A DNA stretch of 64,000 nt from Pontiella desulfatans (GCF_900890425.1 NZ_CAAHFG010000001.1:2542001-2606000); one strand, 5' to 3'; numbered from the stretch's first letter, positions 54,740-64,000 are shown. The notes: generated by a model from the letters alone, not told the origin. Made by a program: numbers and translations.

Positions 54740-55777
54740 TTAGATCAAAAACCTGCGGCGAATAAACAGCATCCCGCCGCCAAACGCGCTGATGAGCCCC
54801 AAGGTAGCCGGTTCAGGAATCGCAACCCAGAAATAGGTCGAGCCTCCGTCGGATTTCGCATAGAGGATGTCGCCATCGCCATCCGTCCATGAATTATCAA
54901 AATCCGCGTAAAGCATGATGGAGTTTTCACCTGCATCGAATGTGATCTCGCCCGATCCAATCAGCAAATCCACGGTACTGCCATCCTGCCATTTATTGCC
55001 GAAGTTCCATTGCAACACACCGGCATCGCTGATGTTGAGACCTGCACCGCCACTCAGATCCAAACGGTTGTTGTTGGTGCCGGTTATAACCAGCTTTCCG
55101 CCTGAAATGCTCACCCCAGTGGCCCCATCCAGCAGTACCCGATTGATCGCCAACTCGCCACCGGAAATGAGCACCTGCCCTCCACTGGCGCCATCCATCA
55201 GGTCTGCCGTTCCTGTATGGGTTCCTCCGGAGACGTTCAGCAATCCAGCGCCGGCGCCCCCCACCTGCCAGTTGACCACGTCAACTGATCCTCCCGAAAG
55301 GTTGGCAACGCCAGCCGGCCCGCTGTCATACGTTGTTCCGCCGAGAACCAGATTGGCCGTGGATGAATACGAGCCACTGTTTACGTTTAGTTCGCCGTAG
55401 ACGTTTGCACCGTTTCCTCCGAGTAGCAGATCGGAAGACGAGCTCAACGAGCCGCCGTTGATATTCAGATACCCCTTGGTATTGTTATTACTTCCGGCCT
55501 TGATCTGCGAGGCTCCCACGGTAATGGACGAACCGGCATTGATATTCAATACACTACCAGCTCCACCACCGCGCAGGATGATGCCGGCCACGGTATCCGT
55601 CGTTCCATCTGCGGCCGTGACCGTCTTATTGAGTCCGACCAGCGCGGTATCGGCATCGGTTATGGTTGGATACACCGTCATCCACTCTCCGGAACCGGTT
55701 GCATCAACCACTCCGCCCATTGCCGCCCCTGTCAGCAAGGTTGCAGACAGCAACCCGATCATCTTAGTTTTACTCAT
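54740..55777 (-). CDS. PEP-CTERM protein with short beta repeats
   Basis: 345 aa: signal peptide (1-22), then short Gly/Ser-rich beta repeats (LNINGGSLSSSSDLLLGG, LNVNSGSYSSTANLVLGG and so on) typical of autotransporter-like beta helices, then a block (ITGTNNNRLDLSGGAGLNIS, LQWNFGNKW, DSWTDGDGDILYAKSDGG) that reappears in the GH-A protein at 58990. It ends PEPATLGLISAFGGGMLF and RRR, a PEP-CTERM exosortase signal. No enzyme motif is seen. A surface structural or glycan-binding role is inferred. Confidence 0.85.
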   Translation of the reverse strand: MSKTKMIGLLSATLLTGAAMGGVVDATGSGEWMTVYPTITDADTALVGLNKTVTAADGTTDTVAGIILRGGGAGSVLNINAGSSITVGASQIKAGSNNNTKGYLNINGGSLSSSSDLLLGGNGANVYGELNVNSGSYSSTANLVLGGTTYDSGPAGVANLSGGSVDVVNWQVGGAGAGLLNVSGGTHTGTADLMDGASGGQVLISGGELAINRVLLDGATGVSISGGKLVITGTNNNRLDLSGGAGLNISDAGVLQWNFGNKWQDGSTVDLLIGSGEITFDAGENSIMLYADFDNSWTDGDGDILYAKSDGGSTYFWVAIPEPATLGLISAFGGGMLFIRRRFLI

Positions 55778-55802
55778 CTTCTTTCCCCTTATGCTCCGGA
55801 AA

Positions 55803-55828
55803 GGAATCCCGCACTGAAACGGGATTCC
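55803..55828 (-). terminator. Hairpin between two secreted-protein genes
   Basis: GGAATCCCG and CGGGATTCC form a 9-bp stem with an 8-base loop, followed on the minus strand by only TTT. It may be a weak terminator or a stabilising mRNA hairpin in the 66-base gap. Confidence 0.42.
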
Positions 55829-55843
55829 ACTTCCTTTTGAGAT

Positions 55844-58828
55844 TTACTCGCTGATTTCCAGTTTCAGAAACTTGGTGTCGACATCCACCGGAATCACATT
55901 CGTTACCGCTTCAAACAACACACCACGCCCCGGCCAGTCGCCACCGGAAGTGATGGTGTAGGCCGACTCGTTATCCCCCCAGCCGATGTTCACCAGATCA
56001 GTGGTTTCAAGAACCGTATAGTTCGGGCGGTCAGCGGATTTCAGGCGCGGGTAGATGTAGGTAATGGATGCACCATCGCAATCCATGTAGCGCTCCTTGA
56101 TACCCACATCGGCAGCATTCATCGGATTGCCGCCCAACCCCCACTCTTCAAGGTTGCTGGCATCATCCGAATCCGGATCATCCGCCATTCCCGCATCATC
56201 GTTATAGATGCCCTGGCTGTCGGTCCACTGTTCGAAGGCGGTCAGTGCTGTCTTTTGTAACAGTCCGAAGTAGAGCAGGTTTTTGTCTGCCGCGCCCGTC
56301 TGGGTATCGCCGAAAGCTCCGACTGCCGTGATGTTATCGAGGGTCCGGATGATGAAGGACGCTCCTGAAACGGTCATCATGCTGGTGGATGTCAGCGTGG
56401 CCGGCGTGAGGACAGCCCATTTTTCCGAGGCGATATCGACGATACTCGCTGTGCCGCCGGAATTGAATGTTGTTTCGCTGACATACCAGGTAGATCCGTT
56501 GCGCACCGCAGCCCGCAGGCCGTTGCCGTTCCATGCGTTATTGGCATCGACCTCCCATGTCGTCTGGGCGGCGGTCGCATCCACCGATGCGCCTTCGACC
56601 CACAACAGCGCCGAGTAGGCATCCAGGGCGGCATTGAGGGCATCGATCTTGATGTAGTCACCTGCCGCGTCATCACGGAACTTGTGGACGTTCGACCAGC
56701 GGTCGGTATTTTGGTCGATAACGCCACCAGGCAGATTATGCTGCATGATGCCATACACCAACGGATAGTTATTCGTATTGTACACGACCGCATCCTCGAC
56801 CAGCGAATCGTCGAAACCATCGCTCACATAGTTCGCGATACCGTTGGTGGCCACGGCTGCCGGATCCCGGAGATTGCAGCCGGCATAGTTCAAATGCGCA
56901 TTGACAATGTCTGTGGCATGACCCCACTCCATCAGCGCAGTTTTACCCAGCGCACGCAGAATAGCCTGCTCGGAACGCGGACTGTCGCCGCCGCTGTAAT
57001 GGGCAATGGTGGTGTAGAAGTAGGTGCGCTTGTCGGTCAGCCCCTCATCACCGTAGCTGAAAACCAAGTCATTGGTCAGCGACGTGTACGGACCCGCACC
57101 ATCGACTTCCGAGCGGAAGAGTTCCACGCTGTCGGCCTCATACGCTCCTTCCCACGAAACGAGTGCGGAAAGATCGCCGCCGTCCACCGCCATGTTGAAC
57201 GGCGGCAACGCCAGCGGATCTGCGGAGACCGCGTGCGTCATACTGAGCGAATCGATGGCTACATCCACCCGGGAAAAGGTTCCATCAATGTCTGATTCAT
57301 GATCATGACCCAAGGCAAATTTCAAGCCGTCGGAGGCATACGGAACCAGCTTTTCAAGCAGGATCGGTTTGCCTTGGTAGGTGGTTCCGCCGACGGTCAC
57401 GTCCACGACCGCCAGATAGGTGTCGGCAATAGTGGTTTTGCGGATGACATAGTCGCACACCATGAGGTCTGAATCATAGTCCGGCCCCGCCGTGGCGAAT
57501 CCATCTTCCCCGGAGGCTTCCCATTCCGGATCCCAGCCCAGGTCTGCTCGGCCAACCAAGTTCATCTGGTTGTCCCCGAATCCGGCACCGCCAAAGGTGA
57601 CCGCAAGGCCTTTGCCGCCATTGATGTGGAAGTTAATGTTGACGTCGTCGAGTTCCCCCTGCGCAAAGACCGAATCCGGATTGGTCGTCAGCCCGAGGTT
57701 CAGCACGCGGCGATTGTTGAGGTCGGCTACTTCAATGGTATTGGTCACGCCAGCCGCGATTTCGCGGGACTTGACCAAGTTGGTTCCAGAACCGGTTTGG
57801 AACGAAAAGGCGATGGTACCGCTCCACTGCGAGCCGATCCCGTTGGTGGTCCATTGGTCGCCGTCGTCAAATACCACCTGATTTCCGAGCGTGGTATCGA
57901 AACTGTTGGACACGCTGATCGTTTCAGCAAATCCGTCACCCGTTGAATCGACATTGAAGGCATTGGCGCCGGAATTGGTAATGGCCGCCCACCCGTTCTG
58001 CCCATCCAGATCGCCGTCGGCATAGACCGGGGAATCGGTAGCTGCAAAATCGGTATCGATCCGTGTGCCGGTCACAAAGTTCTTGGGCGGCAGCGGCGCT
58101 TCGACAAACTCGCCGGTAATGGCAAAATTATCGAGATTCAGAGAGTTGCTGGTATTGGTCTCTCCGATCACGATGAGTCCAAACTGCGCGGTTTCTCCGA
58201 AGGCCAGTTCCACATCGCCCATGGCGTTGAAGGTCGGGGATGCCGCCGTGCCGGTTTGCGTACCCTCGGTCGCGAGCGTCCAGTCCAAATCGTCAAAGTC
58301 GCCGGAAGCGTCAACACCGGCACTCATAAATTCATTGGTCTCAACCGTCAATTCATAAACGGTAATCGGCGTTCCCAGATCCCCGCCCAGATACTCCAGC
58401 TTGAACTGAGCCGGGACATCCGTCTGGCCGCGGTTTATGTCAAAATGAACCGCATTCAGCACCAGATTGCTACCGAAAGAGTTGTTACCTACCGCCATGA
58501 AAACCGTCTGTGTAAATACGGTCGTTCTATTGTTGAGTGAACCGCCGGGGATGCCATCGACGGAGGTCGGCGCATCCGAACCGAACGTTCCCCAGGAAAG
58601 ATCCGTGCTGGTCTCGGCACCATCCCGCGTCAGTTGGGTTCCGCTAAAATAATTACCGGCATTGGCTTCGCCGTTCAACGGGGCAATTACGCCCACATGG
58701 TTGGTGTCCCACCCAACGGTTCTATTCCCGTGGTGTCCGGCAAGCAGCTCGATGGCCGCTGTCGCCGGCATGATGCCGGCCGCCATCGCTGCCACGATGG
58801 ATGTGGATATGAAGTGCTTGAGTCTCAT
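55844..58828 (-). CDS. Large secreted protein of unknown function
   Basis: 994 aa with a signal peptide (about 1-24). N-terminal beta domain (25-250), a concanavalin-like beta-sandwich stretch (about 255-555), a fibronectin-like segment (VSWEGAYEADSVELFRSEVD, about 570-640), a region of unknown fold (650-860), then DPDSDDASNLEEWGLGGNP (about 890) and the alternative tail YTVLETTDL..FLKLEISE. No catalytic residues were recognised. A dyad site lies 123 bases upstream, leaving a leader of about 95 bases. A cell-surface or glycan-binding role is inferred. Confidence 0.7.
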   Translation of the reverse strand: MRLKHFISTSIVAAMAAGIMPATAAIELLAGHHGNRTVGWDTNHVGVIAPLNGEANAGNYFSGTQLTRDGAETSTDLSWGTFGSDAPTSVDGIPGGSLNNRTTVFTQTVFMAVGNNSFGSNLVLNAVHFDINRGQTDVPAQFKLEYLGGDLGTPITVYELTVETNEFMSAGVDASGDFDDLDWTLATEGTQTGTAASPTFNAMGDVELAFGETAQFGLIVIGETNTSNSLNLDNFAITGEFVEAPLPPKNFVTGTRIDTDFAATDSPVYADGDLDGQNGWAAITNSGANAFNVDSTGDGFAETISVSNSFDTTLGNQVVFDDGDQWTTNGIGSQWSGTIAFSFQTGSGTNLVKSREIAAGVTNTIEVADLNNRRVLNLGLTTNPDSVFAQGELDDVNINFHINGGKGLAVTFGGAGFGDNQMNLVGRADLGWDPEWEASGEDGFATAGPDYDSDLMVCDYVIRKTTIADTYLAVVDVTVGGTTYQGKPILLEKLVPYASDGLKFALGHDHESDIDGTFSRVDVAIDSLSMTHAVSADPLALPPFNMAVDGGDLSALVSWEGAYEADSVELFRSEVDGAGPYTSLTNDLVFSYGDEGLTDKRTYFYTTIAHYSGGDSPRSEQAILRALGKTALMEWGHATDIVNAHLNYAGCNLRDPAAVATNGIANYVSDGFDDSLVEDAVVYNTNNYPLVYGIMQHNLPGGVIDQNTDRWSNVHKFRDDAAGDYIKIDALNAALDAYSALLWVEGASVDATAAQTTWEVDANNAWNGNGLRAAVRNGSTWYVSETTFNSGGTASIVDIASEKWAVLTPATLTSTSMMTVSGASFIIRTLDNITAVGAFGDTQTGAADKNLLYFGLLQKTALTAFEQWTDSQGIYNDDAGMADDPDSDDASNLEEWGLGGNPMNAADVGIKERYMDCDGASITYIYPRLKSADRPNYTVLETTDLVNIGWGDNESAYTITSGGDWPGRGVLFEAVTNVIPVDVDTKFLKLEISE

Positions 58829-58950
58829 CTGTTTTCCTCCTGATTGCGGGGTTGACTATACTTTCTTTTTTACCACAGCCCTGATCCGTGCGAACGAACC
58901 ACAACCTTCCTCTGATGATCTATGTCTACACCCGACCTGAAAATCTGTCA

Positions 58951-58970
58951 TGTCGCCAATACTGGCTACA
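58951..58970. promoter_or_regulatory. Dyad regulatory site and promoter, copy C
   Basis: TGTCGCCAATACTGGCTACA, with 7 of 8 bases in each arm paired. On the coding strand it is followed by TGACA, 17 bases and TAGACA. It lies upstream of the large unknown secreted protein. Confidence 0.66.
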
Positions 58971-58989
58971 AGGCCTGTCACCGCTGTCG

Positions 58990-61900
58990 TTACTCCCCAT
59001 CCGCCGTGATTTTGTAGAAGATGGTTTTGCCGGGTATGGAGCCGGTATAAACATTCTCGGGCAGGCCGGTTTCCACCGGTTGGAAATTTTCATGGAGATT
59101 GGTTGTGCTCCAGACCGTATAGCTGGCATCCAGCACGTCTTCCCAATTCAGGAACGGATCGCCGGAAGGCAGTACAGCCGGATTGGCGGCCGCGTAGGAC
59201 GACTGATCCGACAGAGCGGCCGTCAGCACGGCCTTGCCGGGAACATCGGCGAGGAAGAGCGAAATGCGCACACGGCGCCGCCCCGAACCAGCCGTTGCCC
59301 AGCCCGCAGGCTTCCAGTCGCCGAGTGGCAGCAGCACCGAACCGCCCGCCAAAAAGTTCCAACCTTTGGAAACCGAAGCCGCTGCTTCGGCGAACCAGTT
59401 GACGTCGCCAAACGTGCTGCTACCGCCCAATGCGGCCTCGTTGATGGTGACGGATTTCACCGCATCCTCGCCGTCGAGATAATCGATGCGGATGCGCAGC
59501 GAACCCGAAGAGATTCCAAGCGATTCAAGATCGAGGCGGAGCAGATAGTCGTCGGTCACATCGCGCAGCACAACACCGGCGAGACCGACACCGGAGGCTC
59601 CGTCCGTACCGACCGTAAGCCGGCCATTGATCTGGTCGTAGTGCCCCATGCCCTTCGGGCGCGGAGGAACCGGCCGTCCAAACGGATCGATCTCCTGTGC
59701 GTTGATCCGCGGCACCAGCACGGCGTGCGATCCATAGTTCGCCGACAACACCTTGCGCGAGCGGGTACGGTCGCCGGGGAAATAGTTCGGATCGCCGGTG
59801 TTCGCCATAAAGACGATTTCGTTGGTCGCCGTGGTCAGCACCCAGCGGCCGGTGCCTGCCGGCATTGCGGTTTTGGCCTGCCAGATTCCGTTATCGGAGC
59901 CATCGAGCGCACAGCGGTAGAACACCGTATCGCCCGGATCAAAACCACAGTTGTCCACCTGCACCACATGCGAGGTTGCAACGCCGCTCGGATTCCAAAT
60001 AAAGGCGTACAAACCCAGATCGGGATCATACGAGGCCAACGTGTTGATATGCGCAGAGGAGGAGTCGGCCGCAACACGCATTTCGGGCATGTCGGCATAG
60101 GCTTCCAGCCAGCGGCGGCATCGATACGGCATAAAGTCATGCGGAACATCCTGCAACGTGGCATAGGCAATGTCGGGCTGACTTAATATATAAACCCAGT
60201 TTTCCGTGACCTCGCGGAACTTCGCGTCGTCGAGGTTATATTTGATTTCTGCGCTCCACTCGTCGTCCTGCTTCACATAGTTGTATTCAGTAATGAATAC
60301 CGGCGTGCGGTCGAAGCGGTTGGAATAGGCCGGATGAAGAACGGACATCAGGTTTTTCAGGGCATAGCGCGAATTGGGGATATGAAACTGCTCCATGTCG
60401 TTGCCCTGATAAAGCTGGAGCGAAAAATAGTCCAGCGGATAGGTTTCGTCGTGAAGTTTCTCCTGCATCACCCATTCGTCGAGGGTATGGCCCAGCCGCC
60501 CGCCGCCGATGCGCGGGCCGTTCTGGTCATAGTTCGTTAAATCCCATTCGGCGGCCGAGGAGTTCTGCGCAATCCCCGAAACCCTATAGTCCGGATCGGC
60601 GGCGCGTACTTCCAAGGCCAGGTGGCGGTACATATCCCGCACGAACATGCGGATATTCTGTTGCTTTTCCTCTTCCGTCAGATCCATGCCCTCCACGCCG
60701 TACGGCACGCCCGGGTCGCCCAGCGTGTGGTCGGGCTCCTGCCAGAACGACCAGATGGTCGGGCGGAATTCGGATTCGTTTGCATTGAGATGCGCGGCAA
60801 AGTCGCCGATGGCCTGGGTAAACCTGAGCCGGTCGTCCGCATGGGGCGGAGGAGAAGAATCGCCATCAGGATCCTTGCCGCCCTGGAAGATCGGGCTTCT
60901 GAACAACCCATCATCGGCCAGCGTCGCCATGTAGGGCGCACCGTCCCATCGGATATAATGAATCATGTCGTAACCGGCCATCTGCGCGCGCAGGGCGTCC
61001 AGACTGAGGTCGAAGTTGGGCAGCACATGGGTTCCATCCAGATAGAGCAGCCCGCGCGGATTGGAAGCGATGGAAGGATCGTTGCCGATATATGCGGAAG
61101 GGGCATTGTTCAAGGCGTAGTTTTCGCGGCAGTCGCGCATGTTGGCTCGATAGATCGGCATCTGAAGTTCGCCATCGCGGTCGATCCAGTCAACAACCTG
61201 ATTATCATCGCGAATAAAGAAGGAGCCGCCATGCAATTTCTGCACCAGCGGAGGGAACTCGGCGGCGGCACAGTTGATCGTCAAGGTGCCGGCCGTTTCC
61301 TGTTCGCTTGTCCAGGCATACACGATTCCGCCGTCGTTGCAGGCATACAACATCTCTCCATCCGTGTTCGTCCACGACTGATCCCAGACATCGTAAAGCA
61401 TGGTCGAACCGGGAGAATCCCAGGTGATCTTCCCGTCATCAATAAGCCCGGCAAGCGTCGCCACCTTGTTGCCCCAATGCCAGGCCAGTACGCCGTCGCC
61501 ACTGATTTCCAGAGCACTGCCGTTTTCGAGCTTCAGCTGGTTGTTGTTGGTGCCGAAGATATGCAGTTCGCCGCCGGACACGGTGATTGTTCCACCGCCA
61601 TCAAAGTCGATACCGCGCACTTCGAGGTATCCGCCGGAGACCGAAAGCAAAGCCGAGCACCCGACCGGGCCGTCCTCCACCCGCTGATGGACATACGCCG
61701 TCCCGCCGAAGAGGCCTACCTCCCCCGCGTCAGCAGCCGTTTCGGCAATCACCAGAGCATTACTGGCCACGAACGAAGCACCGCTTGTGATGGCGAGCGC
61801 CCCGCTTCCGGCAAACCCGACCACAACGCCATCAGCCCTTGCCGTTCCATCCAGCAGGACGTCGGCATCAGCTCCTAATCGGGCATTTTCTCCAGACGTT

Positions 61901-62034
61901 GGAACATGGCCGAGACTCCATCTGGACGGTTCATTCCAATTCCCGGAAGCATTCGTCCAGACATTGTCCATCGCCCGAGTTGCGGAAGAGGATAAAAACA
62001 ACAGTCCGACAAGGTATAGATCTCTTTTTCTCAT
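58990..62034 (-). CDS. Modular clan GH-A glycoside hydrolase with beta-rich N-terminus
   Basis: 1014 aa from the ATG at 62034 (a GTG two codons earlier is possible). Signal peptide, then a beta-helix-like N-terminus (about 25-250) whose block IFGTNNNQLKLENGSALEIS..WTNTDGEMLYACNDGG matches the PEP-CTERM protein at 54740. The TIM barrel (about 260-690) has IWSFWQEPDH (acid/base Glu, residue 433) and VFITEYNYV (nucleophile Glu, residue 583), as in GH39-like clan GH-A enzymes. A jelly-roll (about 760-930) and the tail YTVWSTTNL..IFYKI follow. It starts 6 bases after the -10-like TAGGCT and has no ribosome site. Confidence 0.78.
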   Translation of the reverse strand: MRKRDLYLVGLLFLSSSATRAMDNVWTNASGNWNEPSRWSLGHVPTSGENARLGADADVLLDGTARADGVVVGFAGSGALAITSGASFVASNALVIAETAADAGEVGLFGGTAYVHQRVEDGPVGCSALLSVSGGYLEVRGIDFDGGGTITVSGGELHIFGTNNNQLKLENGSALEISGDGVLAWHWGNKVATLAGLIDDGKITWDSPGSTMLYDVWDQSWTNTDGEMLYACNDGGIVYAWTSEQETAGTLTINCAAAEFPPLVQKLHGGSFFIRDDNQVVDWIDRDGELQMPIYRANMRDCRENYALNNAPSAYIGNDPSIASNPRGLLYLDGTHVLPNFDLSLDALRAQMAGYDMIHYIRWDGAPYMATLADDGLFRSPIFQGGKDPDGDSSPPPHADDRLRFTQAIGDFAAHLNANESEFRPTIWSFWQEPDHTLGDPGVPYGVEGMDLTEEEKQQNIRMFVRDMYRHLALEVRAADPDYRVSGIAQNSSAAEWDLTNYDQNGPRIGGGRLGHTLDEWVMQEKLHDETYPLDYFSLQLYQGNDMEQFHIPNSRYALKNLMSVLHPAYSNRFDRTPVFITEYNYVKQDDEWSAEIKYNLDDAKFREVTENWVYILSQPDIAYATLQDVPHDFMPYRCRRWLEAYADMPEMRVAADSSSAHINTLASYDPDLGLYAFIWNPSGVATSHVVQVDNCGFDPGDTVFYRCALDGSDNGIWQAKTAMPAGTGRWVLTTATNEIVFMANTGDPNYFPGDRTRSRKVLSANYGSHAVLVPRINAQEIDPFGRPVPPRPKGMGHYDQINGRLTVGTDGASGVGLAGVVLRDVTDDYLLRLDLESLGISSGSLRIRIDYLDGEDAVKSVTINEAALGGSSTFGDVNWFAEAAASVSKGWNFLAGGSVLLPLGDWKPAGWATAGSGRRRVRISLFLADVPGKAVLTAALSDQSSYAAANPAVLPSGDPFLNWEDVLDASYTVWSTTNLHENFQPVETGLPENVYTGSIPGKTIFYKITADGE

Positions 62035-62068
62035 GCTCACAGCCTATTGCGAGCCAGAGAATCCGTCA

Positions 62069-62088
62069 TGTCACCAAAAGTGGTGACA
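62069..62088. promoter_or_regulatory. Dyad regulatory site and promoter, copy D
   Basis: TGTCACCAAAAGTGGTGACA, a perfect 7-bp inverted repeat around 6 bases. On the coding strand it is followed by TGACG, 17 bases and TAGGCT. It lies in the 57-base gap between the regulator stop and the GH-A gene. Confidence 0.72.
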
Positions 62089-62097
62089 AGGGCATCC

Positions 62098-62742
62098 TTA
62101 GTGGAACCCGGTGAGTTTGGCGATGGCTTCCGTGCGGGAATGAACGTGGAGTTTTTCGTATATGCGGCGGATGTAGGTGTGAACGGTGTGGATGGAAATA
62201 TCCAGTTCGTCGGCAATCTCCTTGTAGAGCCGCCCGCGGGCGAGCAGATTCAGCACCTGCGTTTCCCGCTCCGAGAGTTCGTCAAGTTCGCTCGGGAGCT
62301 TGTTGCCATTCGGTTTCTGGAAAGACTGCACCACCTTTCGCGCAATGGTGCTGTCCATGGGCGACCCACCCGACGCCGCATCCTCCAAGGCCAGGAGAAG
62401 GTCGGTTACAATGGTACGCTTGAGCAGATAGCCGACCGCTCCGACTGCCAGTGCCTCAAAGATGTATTCCGCCTCGTCATAGACCGTCAGGATCACAAAG
62501 TTCGTCGCGGGCAACGATGGCTTGAGTTGCCGGATGCATTCGATGCCGTTCGCTCCCGGCATATTGATATCCATAAGTACGATATCCGGGGCGTCGGCCG
62601 GAAGCCCGGCAATGGCTTCCTCGGCATTGGGATAGAGGTTGAGGCAGGAGAACCGATCCTTTTCCTCGCTAATCAGCTCGGAAATCAGTTCCCGTGTTCC
62701 GCGGTCGTCGTCGACAATGCAGACGGTTATGTTTTTTTTCAT
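62098..62742 (-). CDS. NarL/LuxR-type response regulator
   Basis: 214 aa. Receiver domain (1-120) with acidic pair Asp11/Asp12, phosphoacceptor Asp58 (VLMDINMPG), Thr86 and Lys108. The C-terminal LuxR-type helix-turn-helix (about 150-212: [38 protein letters not shown]) binds DNA. The ATG overlaps the kinase stop by 4 bases. When phosphorylated it probably activates the glycan genes carrying the dyad sites at 49381, 52267, 58951 and 62069; this link is inferred. Confidence 0.95.
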   Translation of the reverse strand: MKKNITVCIVDDDRGTRELISELISEEKDRFSCLNLYPNAEEAIAGLPADAPDIVLMDINMPGANGIECIRQLKPSLPATNFVILTVYDEAEYIFEALAVGAVGYLLKRTIVTDLLLALEDAASGGSPMDSTIARKVVQSFQKPNGNKLPSELDELSERETQVLNLLARGRLYKEIADELDISIHTVHTYIRRIYEKLHVHSRTEAIAKLTGFH

Positions 62743-64000
62743 TCGAAGTCCTTGTTGTTGCGGGGCAGTAGAAACTCCACATTGGTTCCACCCTCGCTGT
62801 TTGATCGGATTGAAAAACTGCCGCCGATCATTTTCATGCGGCGCTTCATGTTTTCGAGTCCGCGCTGGAAGCGTTCGCTTTTGAGGTCGCCGATTCCCCT
62901 GCCGTTATCGCTGATGGTGATGCGGATGCTCGCCGGCTGGATCGCCACCCCGAAAACCACCCGCTTGGCGGCGGCATGCTTCGTGATGTTGTTAAGCGCC
63001 TCTTTAATGGCCAGAAAAAGATTATGGCGGACTGGCCCCGGAACGGTTTGGGTCGGCAGCTCCATGGGAATATCCAGATCGCAGCCCATTTCGGTTTCAC
63101 GCAGGAAATTGCCCACATACTTGGAAAGGTAGGCCACCAGGCTGTCGAGCGTGTCGTTGATGGGGCGCACCACCCAGACAATCTCATCCAAAGACTGTAC
63201 CAGCTTTGCCGAGACGCGCTCCATCTCGCTGATGTGCCGCGGTGCGTTGGTGGAATCGTTCCTGCGCATCGCACTCGTGATGCGATTGCACAGCAGCGTA
63301 ATTCGGGTGAGCTCGGAGCCGATCTCGTCGTGGATATCCATGGCAATGCGCGTGCGCTCCTGCTCCACGGCGTGGAGGCTTTCGGCCCGGATCAGACGGC
63401 GGCGGTTGATGCGCTCGGCCACCCCCAGCGAAATCAGCACAATCAGGAAGAACCCGCCCATATACAGGGCCGTCTTGAACCACCAGGTTTCCCAGTAAAA
63501 AGCGGCTACCGAAAAAGAGAGAAATGCCGGTTCCGGATTCCAGACCCCGTCACTGTTTGAAGCCATCACCTCGAACCGGTACCGGCCCGGCGGCAGATGC
63601 TGGTAGCTGACGATGCGGCGCGTGCCCATGTTTACCCACTCGTCGCTGGCCCCCACCATCCGGTATTTGAAACGAATGCGCTGCGGGGCAATGTAGCTGA
63701 GCGCCGAATAGTTAATGTTCATGCGGTGAACCCCCGGTTCAAGCTCGATGGCATTGACGGTGTTGAGCCGGATCACCTCATCGTTAACCAGGGTATCTTT
63801 AATGACCACCGGCACCGCTTCCGTTCGCCGTTGGATATCCGATGGAACAACAATGGACAGATCACGACCGGAGGCAAACCATAGGCGCCCGTCGCTGCTG
63901 CGGCACGCGGTTGAAAACCCGGTGTCGACATACAGGGAGGGTTCCAACCCGTCGTTTGCATCCATAATGATCGGTGTACCGATGGCGCGCATCTCGCGCG
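62739..64000 (-). CDS. Two-component sensor histidine kinase, C-terminal part
   Basis: Open to the window edge, so the N-terminus is missing (420 codons visible). It begins in a beta-propeller sensor repeat ([15 protein letters not shown]), then a Y_Y_Y-type beta domain ([36 protein letters not shown]), one membrane span ([20 protein letters not shown]), the HisKA_3 box with phospho-His ([15 protein letters not shown]-like) and a HATPase domain ([19 protein letters not shown]). This is the periplasmic propeller type that senses oligosaccharides in glycan loci. It is coupled to the regulator gene by a 4-base overlap. Confidence 0.93.
   Translation of the reverse strand, partial: REMRAIGTPIIMDANDGLEPSLYVDTGFSTACRSSDGRLWFASGRDLSIVVPSDIQRRTEAVPVVIKDTLVNDEVIRLNTVNAIELEPGVHRMNINYSALSYIAPQRIRFKYRMVGASDEWVNMGTRRIVSYQHLPPGRYRFEVMASNSDGVWNPEPAFLSFSVAAFYWETWWFKTALYMGGFFLIVLISLGVAERINRRRLIRAESLHAVEQERTRIAMDIHDEIGSELTRITLLCNRITSAMRRNDSTNAPRHISEMERVSAKLVQSLDEIVWVVRPINDTLDSLVAYLSKYVGNFLRETEMGCDLDIPMELPTQTVPGPVRHNLFLAIKEALNNITKHAAAKRVVFGVAIQPASIRITISDNGRGIGDLKSERFQRGLENMKRRMKMIGGSFSIRSNSEGGTNVEFLLPRNNKDFE

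Overview
The window reads as a piece of a polysaccharide-degrading marine or anoxic bacterium of the PVC group, most likely Kiritimatiellota (Pontiella-like). This is inferred from gene content, not from a marker gene: five one-cysteine sulfatases, three GH106 and two GH78 rhamnosidases, sialate-type O-acetylesterases, PEP-CTERM proteins, large secreted beta-rich proteins, and no SusC/SusD pair. Apart from the mobile elements, every convincing gene lies on the minus strand. No rRNA, tRNA or CRISPR array was seen.

Region 1 (1-34.4 kb) is a sulfated, acetylated rhamnose-polysaccharide locus. In transcription order, right to left, it holds two GH78 rhamnosidases, two GH106 enzymes, a sulfatase, a decayed gene, a LacI-type repressor, a second sulfatase, two modular surface proteins, a modular clan GH-A glycosidase, two acetylesterases, a third GH106, a third sulfatase and the start of a GH38 protein. 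A LacI-type palindrome, TGCCAACGTTTGTAC, occurs identically before three transcription units, where it overlaps a plausible -10 box. A variant lies just before the repressor gene itself.

Region 2 (34.4-44.6 kb) is a mobile-element and repeat island. It holds a truncated REP-associated (Y1) transposase next to an IS21-family element, nested palindromic repeats, an IS3-family element that splits a PEP-CTERM gene (CAT target duplication; the gene can be rebuilt in frame), a fibronectin-type-III protein, and an inactivated IS630 fragment abutting the tail of another surface protein.

Region 3 (44.6-64 kb) is a second glycan locus: aldose 1-epimerase, two sulfatases, a GH43-like/GH5-like fusion, a clan GH-A enzyme, a GH36 raffinose-synthase-like enzyme, a PEP-CTERM protein, a large unknown secreted protein, a second modular GH-A enzyme, and a two-component pair (NarL-type regulator; sensor kinase cut by the window end). 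A 20-bp dyad followed by TGACA/G, 17 bp and a -10-like hexamer occurs upstream of four genes here and is a strong candidate target of the regulator.

The theme across the window is module shuffling. The same N-terminal beta-rich module occurs in four genes. The same C-terminal module is fused to a sulfatase and to an acetylesterase. Secreted proteins end either in PEP-CTERM or in a different conserved tail of about 55 residues. I propose that this tail is an alternative address label, so that enzymes and binding modules are shown on the same surface.
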